The notes beneath the pieces are model-generated. The model made no database searches. It was given only the letters and a program-made list of their open reading frames with translations, and was not told the origin of the DNA. A DNA stretch of 64,000 nucleotides, taken from the NCBI RefSeq assembly GCF_022760755.1, contig NZ_JAIVFP010000001.1:1716001-1780000 (forward strand). Reading direction: 5' to 3'. The translations under genes and the position numbers were made by a program. This DNA is from Candidatus Rhodoblastus alkanivorans. GTDB taxonomy: Bacteria; Pseudomonadota; Alphaproteobacteria; Rhizobiales; Beijerinckiaceae. How positions within the stretch are numbered: the first letter of the stretch is position 1; the number at the start of each line of letters is the position of its first letter. Positions 34,737-43,275 of the stretch are shown piece after piece.

Positions 34737-35507
34737 ATGGAACCCGTTCGTAATCAAAAGCTTGCCGAGTCGATCGCCGAACATCTCGAACAGTTGATTC
34801 TGGAAGGGGCGTTGCGGCCAGGCGAAAGGCTCGCCTCCGAGCGCGAACTGGCGGAAAAATTCGAGGTGTCGCGGCCATGTCTGCGCGAGGCGATCGAGAG
34901 CCTGCAAAAGCGCGGCCTGCTCGAGACGACGCGGGCGGGCACTATTGTCGCCGAATTCATGGCCCCGCTGACCGAGCCGCTCGTCGCCATCCTGCAATCG
35001 AATGAAAAGGCGCTGCTCGATTATCTGGAATATCGCGGACTGATCGAAGGCGAGGCGGCGCGGCTCGCCGCGCTGCGCGCGACGGAACATGAAATCGAGG
35101 CGATCCGCGCCTGCCTGGAGCGGATGAAGGCGGCGCATCAGCTCGACGACCCGACCGCGGAGGCCGGCGCGGACGCCGATCTCCATGTCCTGATCTACGA
35201 GGCCTCGCACAACATCGTGCTGCTGCACATCATGCGCGCCTTTTCCGACATGCTCCGGCGCGGCGTGTTCTACAACCGCAACCAGCTCTATGCGCACAAG
35301 GGCTTTCGCGACCAGCTGCTCGCCCAGCATCTCGCGATCGGCGAGGCGATTGTGGCCCGCAAGCCGGAGGAGGCGGCGGCGGCCGCGTCCTATCACATGC
35401 GTTCGACCGGCGAGACGCTCAAGAAAATACGCGAGGACGATGCGCGTGTCGCCCGGGTGCTGCGGCGCATGGGGCGCGGCGAGTTACTGGCGCGCCAGAG
35501 CGGATGA
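34737..35507 (+). CDS. GntR family regulator, FadR subfamily (LldR/PdhR-like)
   Basis: A 256-residue repressor. The N-terminal winged helix reads LAESIAEHLEQLILEGALRP, GERLASERELAEKFEVSR and PCLREAIESLQKRGLLETT. The C-terminal FCD ligand domain (about residues 85-235) has the metal-binding Asp/His pattern (DADLHVLIYEASHN, LLAQHLAIGEAI), which binds small carboxylates such as lactate in LldR. It is divergent from the lactate permease and most likely controls it. ATG 34737 is preferred; GTG 34683 in the same frame would add 18 residues and lies close to the putative operator. Confidence 0.92.
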   Translation: MEPVRNQKLAESIAEHLEQLILEGALRPGERLASERELAEKFEVSRPCLREAIESLQKRGLLETTRAGTIVAEFMAPLTEPLVAILQSNEKALLDYLEYRGLIEGEAARLAALRATEHEIEAIRACLERMKAAHQLDDPTAEAGADADLHVLIYEASHNIVLLHIMRAFSDMLRRGVFYNRNQLYAHKGFRDQLLAQHLAIGEAIVARKPEEAAAAASYHMRSTGETLKKIREDDARVARVLRRMGRGELLARQSG

Positions 35508-35561
35508 CCCGGCGCGGCCAGACCGCGAACAGGCGGCTTTCGCGGCGGACGGACTCGCCTC

Positions 35562-35798
35562 TTAAAACCCGATCAACTGGGCGTGCAGCTGGCGCGCCTT
35601 CAGCGGCGCCAGCAGGTTGAATGCGTTGGTCTCCTCATGATCATAGGTGACCATCAGGACATGATTGCGGCCGGGGCTATGTTTGGCCGCGATGACGCCG
35701 TCGAGGCCGCAAAGGTCGCACTCGATCCCGCGTAGGCCGGATTCGTCCAGCGTCTCGGTGACGTGAATGACGATAGCTGACAGATAATGGCGTCCCAT
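35562..35798 (-). CDS. Small protein with CDLC motif, HMA-fold-like
   Basis: A 78-residue cytoplasmic protein starting MGRHYLSAIVIHVTETLDES, with a strong GGGAGGACAAT before ATG 35798. The pattern strand-helix-strand-helix (YLSAIVIHV, ECDLCGLDGVIAA, HVLMVTYDHE, AFNLLAPLKARQ) recalls the ferredoxin-like fold of heavy-metal-associated domains. A Cys-x-x-Cys (CDLC) lies in the first helix rather than in the usual loop. The fold is guessed from the pattern. Function unknown; it is separated from the acyl-CoA dehydrogenase-like gene by 88 bases and may share its transcript. Confidence 0.75.
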   Translation of the reverse strand: MGRHYLSAIVIHVTETLDESGLRGIECDLCGLDGVIAAKHSPGRNHVLMVTYDHEETNAFNLLAPLKARQLHAQLIGF

Positions 35799-35886
35799 AT
35801 TGTCCTCCCGCTTTCGTAACCGCCTCAAGCAACTTTCGAACGTGGCGACTGTTCCCTTGAAACCGCTAAAAACAGCTTTGGACCGG

Positions 35887-37017
35887 CTATGCGGCCTCCC
35901 CGACAGGGTCGAGGCCCAGCGCGAGCCGGCCGGTGAAGACCTGCTGGCGTTTCGCCGGCAGGGGATGGAATTGGGCGGCATGGGCGTCGCGCAACAGCCG
36001 TTCGATTCCCGCCGCGCGGTAGAAGCCGGCGCCGCCCGCCGCCTCAAGGGCCTTTTCCGCCGTCGCCAGGACATTTTCGGCGACGATCGTCTTGCGGGTC
36101 AGCATGGCGCCGGCCAGATCCACGCTCATTTCGAAATTGAGATCATTGGCGCGCCGAACCATGTCGTCTGCCGCGATCTGCGCCGTGGTCAGGCGATTGC
36201 CGAGTTCGCCGAGAAGGCAGGGCGTCACCGAATCGCATCCGCGCTTCTTCGCCAGCGCCAGACCTTTTTCCGCGACGGCCTCCGCCACGCCGACATAAAC
36301 CGACATGATTAGCGGCAGGGCGACGGTCAGGATCACGCTCCACGCCGGATGGAACCGGCCGCGCGGGCGGCGCAGCGCGACGGCGTCGTCGGGAATGAAC
36401 ACGCGATCGAGGATGATCGTGCGCGAGCCGGTGGCGCGCATGCCGAGGCCGCGCCAATCGTCGGCGAGCGAGACGCCCTGCGCCGTGAAGGGAATGGCGA
36501 AATGCAGGACCTGCCATCCTTCCCCTGGGTCCTGGTAGGGCGCGGACGTGACGATCATGTCTCCGGCCGGCGAGCCGCTGCCGAACGGCTTCTTGGCCGT
36601 CACCCGGAAGCCGCCGTCCACGCGCTCCACCGTCCCGCTCGATTCGAGCCAGTCATTGGCGCCAGTCGAAATCAGCACGGCTTCGCTCGCCGCGACCCGT
36701 TCCAGCAATTTCCTTCCCGGCCGGCCGTTGCGGTGGTGATAGGCCGCCGCCGCGACGACATGTTGGTGCATCGACAGGGAAAGCGCGGTCGAGGGGCAAT
36801 ATTGCGCAAGTTCGCGCAGGAAGCCGCACATGGCGCTGTGCCGCGCGCCGCCGCCGCCGAGATCGGACGGAACAAGGGCGGAGAAAAGTTTGTATTCCTT
36901 GAGGATTTTATAATTCTCGGCGACGAAGGCGTCGCTTTCGTCGCGTTCGGCGGCACCTTCCGCGATGCGCGGCCCGATGATCTGCGGGAGCGCTTTCAGG
37001 TCGAGAAAAACGGTCAT
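35887..37017 (-). CDS. Acyl-CoA dehydrogenase family flavoprotein
   Basis: A 376-residue protein of the acyl-CoA dehydrogenase fold. The N-terminal helical part has FSALVPSDLGGGGARHSAMC and CPSTALSLSMHQHVV. The middle strand domain has GFRVTAKKPFGSGSPAGDMI and LGMRATGSRTIILDRVFIP. Its pattern is closer to the type-2 members (DszC/SfnB-like monooxygenases) than to a beta-oxidation enzyme, and the usual catalytic Glu is not evident. GGAGGTTCCGCC supports ATG 37017. A divergent HxlR regulator starts 107 bases away and probably controls it. Confidence 0.85.
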   Translation of the reverse strand: MTVFLDLKALPQIIGPRIAEGAAERDESDAFVAENYKILKEYKLFSALVPSDLGGGGARHSAMCGFLRELAQYCPSTALSLSMHQHVVAAAAYHHRNGRPGRKLLERVAASEAVLISTGANDWLESSGTVERVDGGFRVTAKKPFGSGSPAGDMIVTSAPYQDPGEGWQVLHFAIPFTAQGVSLADDWRGLGMRATGSRTIILDRVFIPDDAVALRRPRGRFHPAWSVILTVALPLIMSVYVGVAEAVAEKGLALAKKRGCDSVTPCLLGELGNRLTTAQIAADDMVRRANDLNFEMSVDLAGAMLTRKTIVAENVLATAEKALEAAGGAGFYRAAGIERLLRDAHAAQFHPLPAKRQQVFTGRLALGLDPVGEAA

Positions 37018-37123
37018 GGCGGAACCTCCCTTTCCGATTTTTCGCAAGGGTGGCGCCGGTCTCTTGCGATGACAACTTCAGGAAGTGAAGCGCTTGGTCG
37101 GCGCGAACGTGCTATGATGGGCC

Positions 37124-37837
37124 ATGGTCGAGAAGAAATCCTATGGCCAGTTCTGTCCGGTGGCGGTCGCCGCCGAGGTTCTGACCGAGCGCTGGATGCC
37201 GCTCATCATCCGCGAATTGCTGTGCGGCTCGGTGCGCTTCAACGATCTGCAACGCGGCGTGCCGCGCATGTCGCCGGCCCTGTTGTCGGCGAGGCTCAAG
37301 CGGCTGCAGGCCGCCGGCATTGTCGAGCATCGAAGCGGCGGCGAATATCATCTCACCACGGCGGGGCGCGAGCTGTTCCCGGTGATCGAGCAGATGGGCC
37401 TGTGGGCGCAACGCTGGCTGCGGCACGATCTCACCGCCGCGGCCAATCTCGACCCCAATCTGCTGATGTGGGACATACGCCGCAACGTCCGCAACCCCGT
37501 CGGCGAGGGCGAACGGCGCTATGTCACGGAATTCCATCTCTCTGGCGCGCCCGAAGGCCGGCGGGCCTATTGGCTGGTGTTCGAGCCGGGGCTGGTGGAT
37601 CTGTGCACCATCGATCCCGGATTCGATGTCGATCTTTATGTCGAGACCAGTCTGCCGGCGCTGACGCGCGTCTGGCTGGGCCATGTGTCCATCGACCAGG
37701 CGATAAGGGACGAGCAGCTGACCTTCGACGGATCGCGCCGCGACGTCGCCGCCTTCCGCTCGTGGTTCGCCTTGAGCCTGTTCGCGCGGGCGGGGCGGGA
37801 GCCGGCCGGGCGCGAGACCCGCCCGGCGGCAGGCTGA
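37124..37837 (+). CDS. HxlR family transcriptional regulator with C-terminal domain
   Basis: A 237-residue regulator. The winged-helix HxlR domain (residues 1-100) reads PVAVAAEVLTERWMPLIIRE, RFNDLQRGVPRMSPALLSAR and LKRLQAAGIVEHRSGG. The extra C-terminal domain (about 110-230) is of the kind found in longer HxlR proteins, resembling an SCP2/sterol-carrier fold. It is divergent from the acyl-CoA dehydrogenase-like gene, which is its probable target. The ligand is unknown. Confidence 0.9.
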   Translation: MVEKKSYGQFCPVAVAAEVLTERWMPLIIRELLCGSVRFNDLQRGVPRMSPALLSARLKRLQAAGIVEHRSGGEYHLTTAGRELFPVIEQMGLWAQRWLRHDLTAAANLDPNLLMWDIRRNVRNPVGEGERRYVTEFHLSGAPEGRRAYWLVFEPGLVDLCTIDPGFDVDLYVETSLPALTRVWLGHVSIDQAIRDEQLTFDGSRRDVAAFRSWFALSLFARAGREPAGRETRPAAG

Positions 37838-37841
37838 TCGC

Positions 37842-38777
37842 TCAGGCGGTCACGAATTCGTCCGCGCGATAGCCCTGAGCGTAAAGCAGGGCGGTCAGGT
37901 CGCCATGATCGACCCGCGCCTGGGCGGCGGCGGCGACCGCAGGCTTGGCGTGATAGGCGACCCCGAGGCCGGCGGCCTCCAGCATGGCGAGGTCATTGGC
38001 GCCGTCGCCGATCGCCAGGGTTTCCTCGGGCGCGAGATCGTGGGCGGCGGTCAGTTCCTTCAGCGTGGCGAGCTTGGCCGCCTTGCCGAGAATCGGCTCC
38101 ACGACCCGCCCGGCGAATTTGCCGTCCTCGATCAGCAGGGTGTTGGCGCGGTTCTCCTGGAAGCCGATGGCCTCGCCGATGCGCGAGGTGAAAACCGTAA
38201 AACCGCCGGAAACCAGCGCGGTATAGGCGCCATTTGCCCGCATGGTCTGGACCAGGGTCCGCCCGCCCGGGGTGAGGGTGATGCGCTCTTCAATCGCCGT
38301 CTCGACCACGCCGGCGTCGAGGCCGGCAAGCAGGGCGACACGCTCGCGCAGGGCCGGCTCGAAGGCGATTTCGCCGCGCATGGCGCGTTCGGTGATCGCC
38401 GCGACCTTTCCCTTGAGCCCGACGAAATCGGCCAGTTCGTCGATGCACTCCTGCCCGATCATGGTCGAATCCATGTCGGCGAGCAACAGTTTCTTGCGCC
38501 GTCCCTCGACCGGCTGGACGAAAATATCGACCGGCGCGTCGCCAAGGCCGAGCCGCAGCACGGAGACGGCGGCGCGGCAATAGGAGGCGTCGGCGAAGCC
38601 GCCATCGGCGCGATTGCCATGGGCCGCGCCGGGTGCGAAAGGAATGTCGGCGGCCTCTCCGGCCGAAAGAATGACGGGATGGCCGGCCCCTGGCAGGCGC
38701 CTGGCGGCGGCGGCGAGAAGATTGGGCGTCAGGACTTGCGCGCCGGGCGCGCCGACCAAAGTGGCGATATGGGTCAT
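37842..38777 (-). CDS. serB: Phosphoserine phosphatase SerB
   Basis: A 311-residue HAD-superfamily phosphatase that makes L-serine from phosphoserine. The N-terminal ACT-like region (about residues 1-80) precedes the catalytic domain. Motif I is LLADMDSTMIGQECIDEL with the nucleophile Asp, motif II is ALVSGGFTVF, and motif III with the metal-binding acids is LAIGDGANDLAMLEAAG. GKAAKLATLKEL carries the Lys. The start ATG 38777 (MTHIATLVG) faces the start of miaA on the other strand; the two 5' ends overlap by 9 bases if both starts are right. Confidence 0.95.
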   Translation of the reverse strand: MTHIATLVGAPGAQVLTPNLLAAAARRLPGAGHPVILSAGEAADIPFAPGAAHGNRADGGFADASYCRAAVSVLRLGLGDAPVDIFVQPVEGRRKKLLLADMDSTMIGQECIDELADFVGLKGKVAAITERAMRGEIAFEPALRERVALLAGLDAGVVETAIEERITLTPGGRTLVQTMRANGAYTALVSGGFTVFTSRIGEAIGFQENRANTLLIEDGKFAGRVVEPILGKAAKLATLKELTAAHDLAPEETLAIGDGANDLAMLEAAGLGVAYHAKPAVAAAAQARVDHGDLTALLYAQGYRADEFVTA

Positions 38778-39689
38778 TACGATTTGAACGCTCGCAACTT
38801 GTCGATCGATAAGGATGTTCAGGCCGTTCTTTTGGCAGGACCCACGGCCAGCGGCAAGTCCGCTCGCGCCATTGACCTTGCGCGGGAGAGGAACGGCGTC
38901 GTCATCAACGCCGATTCCATGGCGGTGTATCGGGATCTGCCGATTCTTTCGGCGCGTCCGACCATTGGGGAAATGGGCGATATTCGGCATCTGCTTTTCG
39001 GCCATATCGGCGCCGAACGCAATTATTCGGTCGGCCTATGGCTGAGCGACGCCCGCGCGGCGCTGGAGGAGGCGCGCAGGATCGGCCGCCTGCCGATTTT
39101 CGTCGGCGGCACCGGCATGTATTTCAAGGCCTTGCTGCATGGGCTGTCGAATATTCCCGCCGTGCCGGCGGAAGTGCGCGCCCGGGTGCGGGCCGAGGCG
39201 CAAGGCGTTCCGCCCGAGGAGCTGCATGCGAAATTGCGTGCGCGCGATCCCGAAACGGCGGCGAGACTGCGGCCGAGCGACCCGCAGCGCATCTTGCGCG
39301 CGCTGGAAATTTTCGAGGCGGCGGGGGCGCCGCTCGCGACTTTCCAGGGCGCGCGCGAGGGCGCCTTGCTCGACGCCGCGCGCTGCCATCGCCTCTTCCT
39401 CGCGCCGGAGCGCGAAAATCTTTACACCCGAATCGATGCGCGTTTCGACAGGATGATGGCGCAGGGGGCCCTCGACGAAGCCCGCCGCCTGATGGCGCGC
39501 GGTCTCGACTCCGCGCTCCCCGCGATGCGCGCGGTCGGCGTCCCGGGCCTGATGGCCTTTTTGCGCGGCGAGATTTCGCTCGAAACGGCGGTGGAGAAAG
39601 GCAAGCGCGACAGCCGGCAATACGCCAAGAGGCAATTCACATTCGCGCGGACGCAATTGCCGGAATTCGAATGGATCGAAATCGCGTGA
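38769..39689 (+). CDS. miaA: tRNA dimethylallyltransferase MiaA
   Basis: A protein of about 306 residues that adds the dimethylallyl group to A37 of tRNAs reading U-starting codons. The P-loop is LLAGPTASGKSARAI, the substrate Asp is in VINADSMAVYRDLPILSARP, and YSVGLWLSDARAALEE and IFVGGTGMYFKALLHGL follow. The C-terminal GLMAFLRGEISLETAVEKGK and RQYAKRQFTFARTQ are standard. The start is uncertain. ATG 38769 overlaps serB head to head; a TTG at 38799 in the same frame would avoid that and still precede the P-loop. Confidence 0.94.
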   Translation: MGHYDLNARNLSIDKDVQAVLLAGPTASGKSARAIDLARERNGVVINADSMAVYRDLPILSARPTIGEMGDIRHLLFGHIGAERNYSVGLWLSDARAALEEARRIGRLPIFVGGTGMYFKALLHGLSNIPAVPAEVRARVRAEAQGVPPEELHAKLRARDPETAARLRPSDPQRILRALEIFEAAGAPLATFQGAREGALLDAARCHRLFLAPERENLYTRIDARFDRMMAQGALDEARRLMARGLDSALPAMRAVGVPGLMAFLRGEISLETAVEKGKRDSRQYAKRQFTFARTQLPEFEWIEIA

Positions 39690-39713
39690 GGCTTTTGTAG
39701 GAAAGGCTGAACG

Positions 39714-41042
39714 ATGCGAAGCGCGCAGGCGCCTGCGGAGGGCGACACGATCGCGACGAACGAGGTCAAGGTCACCCTTCTCGCGCCGGGCGCGCGCCGG
39801 ACGATTTTCCTTTATCTCGGCGCTTTGATCACTCTACTCGCCTTCGGCGATCCCAACGGCGGGCTGATGGACGTGTCGATCAGCTTTCTGCTGAAGAACA
39901 AGCTGCATCTCAGCCCGGAGGAATTGGCGCGATTTCGCCTGTTGGCCGCGATACCGCTCTATTTTTCCGGGCTTTTCGGCTTTTTTCGCGACACGCTCAA
40001 CCCCTTCGGCATGAAAGACCGCGGATTCCTGACCCTGTTCGGCGCCATCGGCGGGGCGCTTTACCTGGCTTTCGCCTTCGCCCCGGTTTCGGTCGCCTAT
40101 CTGCTGATCGCGCTGCTGCCGCTCACCTGCGCCGCTCTCATGCTCAGCAGCGCCCAGAACGGCCTCGCCTCGGCGCTTGGCCAGCAGCACGCCATGTCGG
40201 GCCGCATCAGCGCGATGTGGAATATTTTCGCCTCGTTTCCCGGCGTCGCCGCCTTTCTCGCCGGCGGCTGGATCAGCGACCGGCTCGAAGGCATGAACGA
40301 CGCGACGCGCCCGCTCTTTCTCGGCGGCGCGGCGATCCTCTTTTGCGTAAGTCTTTTCGGTTTTCTGCGGCCGAAAGCCGTGTTCGACAATCTTGCCGAC
40401 GAGCGGGTGGAAAAAACGCCGCTTCTCGACGACGTGAAAAGGCTGCTCCGCTGCCGCGCGATCTATCCGGCCCTGGCGATCTGGCTGTTCTGGAATTTTG
40501 CGCCCGGCTCGCAGACGCCGCTGCAATATTATCTGCAAAACACGTTGCATGCGCCGGACAGCGTCTGGGGTGAATGGAACGCCATTTTCGCCGCCTCCTT
40601 CACGCCGCCATTCCTTGCCTATGTCTTCCTCTGCCGGCGGTTCGCGCTGAAGCTCCTGCTGGTTTGGGGCACATTGGCCGCCGTGCCGCAATTCACGCCG
40701 CTGCTTTTCGTCCATGACGCGCAGGGCGCGCTCTATGCCGCGGCGCCCATGGGCGTCATGGGCGGCGTCGCTACGGCGGCCTATATGGATTTGCTGATAC
40801 GGTCCTGCCCGCCCGGACTGCAGGGCACGGTTCTGATGCTGTCCGGCGGGCTTTATTATATCGTCTCACGCTTCGGCGATGTTCTCGGAACGAGGCTCTA
40901 CCAGGAATTCGGCGGCTTTGGCGTCTGCGTCGCGGCGATCACTTTGGTCTATGCCGCGATTTTGCCGTTGATCGCTCTGGTTCCAAAGGACTTGATCGCT
41001 TATGCCGACGGCGAAACGCCCGCCGGCCGTGTTATCGAATAG
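39714..41042 (+). CDS. MFS/BT1-type transporter
   Basis: A 442-residue membrane protein with about twelve hydrophobic segments arranged in two halves around a cytoplasmic loop (KAVFDNLADERVEKTPLLDD). Recognisable membrane segments include IFLYLGALITLLAFGD, AAIPLYFSGLFGFFRD, AALMLSSAQNGLASALGQQ and LQGTVLMLSGGLYYIVSRFG. The pattern matches the broad MFS/BT1 (folate-biopterin-like) group; the substrate cannot be inferred. AGGAAAGG lies before ATG 39714. It stands alone downstream of miaA. Confidence 0.82.
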   Translation: MRSAQAPAEGDTIATNEVKVTLLAPGARRTIFLYLGALITLLAFGDPNGGLMDVSISFLLKNKLHLSPEELARFRLLAAIPLYFSGLFGFFRDTLNPFGMKDRGFLTLFGAIGGALYLAFAFAPVSVAYLLIALLPLTCAALMLSSAQNGLASALGQQHAMSGRISAMWNIFASFPGVAAFLAGGWISDRLEGMNDATRPLFLGGAAILFCVSLFGFLRPKAVFDNLADERVEKTPLLDDVKRLLRCRAIYPALAIWLFWNFAPGSQTPLQYYLQNTLHAPDSVWGEWNAIFAASFTPPFLAYVFLCRRFALKLLLVWGTLAAVPQFTPLLFVHDAQGALYAAAPMGVMGGVATAAYMDLLIRSCPPGLQGTVLMLSGGLYYIVSRFGDVLGTRLYQEFGGFGVCVAAITLVYAAILPLIALVPKDLIAYADGETPAGRVIE

Positions 41043-41374
41043 GCGCGCGCCGACGACGCGGAGCAGGCAGGGCGGCGAGGTGACAGGAGACGACAGGTCC
41101 GCGCCCATATCGACTACTGAGAGGCGCCAAACAAAATATCCAGGGATTGCGTATCCATTTTCAGCAGGTCGAGTGGTTACCGTAGTTTCCGCAATTCCAG
41201 AAGCGCATCCGTAAGTCGTTTTAAAATAATACAATTTATAGGGCGCCTCCGTAGTTCCCCCTAATTCCCAAGTCGCTCGATTCGTGACTAATTTATTAAT
41301 ATTGGCGCAACATACAAAAATTTTGGACGACCAACTCGATTCCCTGCGCGGGCGCGCGACAAAGGAGAAGAGTG
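41043..41374. promoter_or_regulatory. AT-rich upstream region of the first repeat-protein gene
   Basis: 332 bases without a gene. The part from 41179 on is duplicated at 43080. It is clearly richer in A/T than its surroundings (for example 41216-41242) and holds two similar direct motifs starting CGTAGTT and containing AATTCC (41181-41206 and 41250-41276), spaced 69 bases apart. GGAG at 41364-41367 serves ATG 41375. A promoter lies here, but its boxes could not be fixed. Confidence 0.55.
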
Positions 41375-43012
41375 ATGGCAATCCTTTACGGCGATACTGC
41401 CGGTTCTCTCAGCGGAAAAACGCATGGCGGAGACCAGACGCTGGTGGGCTCCGACCCGACGAATACGATCTTTGGCGACGCCGGCGTGGATCTGCGCGAC
41501 AAGGCGGTCGGCGGCGACGACACGCTGACAAGCTATGGGTCTGGAAATTTATTCGGCGACGCTGGCGCGAACATTCTCAACCGCGCGAGCGGCGGCAATG
41601 ACGCCTTGAATGCGCTCATCACCGCCGCTTCGACTTTTCCTTTCAACATCAATATGTACGGCGACGCCGGCGGGAACATTTCCGACCGTGCCGTCGGCGG
41701 CGACGACATTTTATATGCGCTCATCTCAGGCCCGTCTTCGACCGATCTCGTCAATATCAAAATGTATGGCGACGCGGGAGGGAACATTTCCGGCCACGCC
41801 GTCGGCGGCAATGACACGCTGAGCGTCGATGTTGCCGCGCTTCACACCATGAGCATCAAAATGTTCGGCGACGCCGGCGGCAATCTCTCCGGCCACGCCA
41901 AGGGTGGAAACGACACCTTCCTGACGGTGTCTGAAAGAACGCCGTTCGCCCACCAGCCAATGACCATGTATGGCGACGCCGGCGGAGACATGATGGATTT
42001 CGCGCGCGGCGGCGACGATTCCTTTGGTCTCGGCGGCGCTCCCGACGCCAAAATCACGAGCTACGGCGATGCTGGCGGAAACATGTCCGGCCATGCCATT
42101 GGCGGCAACGATACGTTCACGACGTCGGGCCCCGAAGACGATTATGTCATTTACGGCGACGCCGGCGGCAATTTGAGCGATCACGCCTTGGGTGGAAACG
42201 ATCGTTTCACCGATAATGCCGCTATTGGCTCCGCGACATTCTATGGCGACGCCGGGGGCGATATGTCCGGTCACGCGCGCGGCGGCAAGGACACGTTCCA
42301 GGCCGGCGACGAGACCAGCACCGTTTTCTACGGCGACGCCGGCGGCAATATGAGCGATCATGTCGTTGGCGGAGACGATACATTCATAGGCAATGCGTCG
42401 GCGAGCCAGGGCAGGAGTCTGGCCTATGGTGACGCCCTGACCATGTTCGGCAATGCGCAGGGCGGCGACGATCTGCTCGTCGGCGCCAGCTATTTCACCC
42501 ATTTCACCGACTTGCTCAACATGCTCATCGGCGACGCCCAGACCATGTCCGGCAATGCCCGGGGCGGCGACGACAAGCTTGTCGGCGGCAATGATCCCGG
42601 GCCTTCGCACCTGGCTGGCACATATGAGAGCGTTCTCATCGGCGATGCGCAAACCATGTCAGGCGGCGCTCGCGGCGGCAATGATACGTTAATCAGCGGC
42701 ACGGGCAATGATGACATGTGGGGCGACGCACGGGTCATGCTGGGCAATGCGCGAGGGGGCGACGACACCTTCACCTTTTACGCCAATAACGGCCACGACA
42801 AGATCGAGGATTTCGGCCAGGGTTTAAAGGGATCAAACTGGGGAACCGACCACATCAATGTCAGCGCCTTGGGGGTTTGCGACTTTTGTCAGCTCGACAT
42901 TTCGGCCTTCAATCCCTCGACCCACGAAAGCACGATCACCTTCGGTTCCGGCAATGACGTCGTCGTGCATAGCCTGATTGCGCTCAGGCCGCAGGACTTC
43001 ATCTTTTCCTGA
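41375..43012 (+). CDS. RTX-like repeat protein, copy 1
   Basis: A 545-residue protein built almost wholly from about 15 repeats of 25-38 residues. Each has the core [YFI]GDA-x(4-7)-[AH]A-x-GG-[ND]-D-x-[FL]; typical units read YGDAGGNMSGHAIGGNDTF and IGDAQTMSGNARGGDDKL. The Gly/Asp/Asn pattern is that of calcium-binding RTX beta-roll proteins, but with longer units. The last 80 residues (YANNGHDKIEDFGQGLKGS, TFGSGNDVVVHSLIALRP) resemble the end of RTX proteins, which carry the type I secretion signal. There is no N-terminal signal. No type I exporter genes are nearby. GGAG before ATG 41375 fixes the start; a GTG one codon earlier is less likely. Function unknown. Confidence 0.85.
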   Translation: MAILYGDTAGSLSGKTHGGDQTLVGSDPTNTIFGDAGVDLRDKAVGGDDTLTSYGSGNLFGDAGANILNRASGGNDALNALITAASTFPFNINMYGDAGGNISDRAVGGDDILYALISGPSSTDLVNIKMYGDAGGNISGHAVGGNDTLSVDVAALHTMSIKMFGDAGGNLSGHAKGGNDTFLTVSERTPFAHQPMTMYGDAGGDMMDFARGGDDSFGLGGAPDAKITSYGDAGGNMSGHAIGGNDTFTTSGPEDDYVIYGDAGGNLSDHALGGNDRFTDNAAIGSATFYGDAGGDMSGHARGGKDTFQAGDETSTVFYGDAGGNMSDHVVGGDDTFIGNASASQGRSLAYGDALTMFGNAQGGDDLLVGASYFTHFTDLLNMLIGDAQTMSGNARGGDDKLVGGNDPGPSHLAGTYESVLIGDAQTMSGGARGGNDTLISGTGNDDMWGDARVMLGNARGGDDTFTFYANNGHDKIEDFGQGLKGSNWGTDHINVSALGVCDFCQLDISAFNPSTHESTITFGSGNDVVVHSLIALRPQDFIFS

Positions 43013-43275
43013 CGGTTCCGGAGGAGTGGGAGCCCGTCACCTGTTCAATCCCGCCTGAGGCCTTGTTGCGACATCCGACACCGTAGTTTCCGCAATTCCA
43101 GAAGCGCATTCGTAAGTCGTTTTAAAATAATAAAATTTATAGGGCGCTTCCGTAGTTCCGCCCAATTCCAAAGTCGCGCAATTCGTGACTAATTTATCAA
43201 TATTGGCGTAACATAAAAAAATTTTGGACGACCAACTCGATTCCGTGCGCAGGCGCGCGACAAAGGAGAAGAGTG
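43013..43275. promoter_or_regulatory. Spacer with duplicated upstream region of the second repeat-protein gene
   Basis: 263 bases: first a remnant of the 3' end of the minus-strand YPDI/YSDV-repeat gene (coding for TRPQAGLNR, about 43037-43075), then from 43080 the copy of the AT-rich upstream region. Both CGTAGTT...AATTCC motifs (43082-43107 and about 43151-43177) are kept. GGAG at 43265-43268 serves ATG 43276. Confidence 0.6.
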
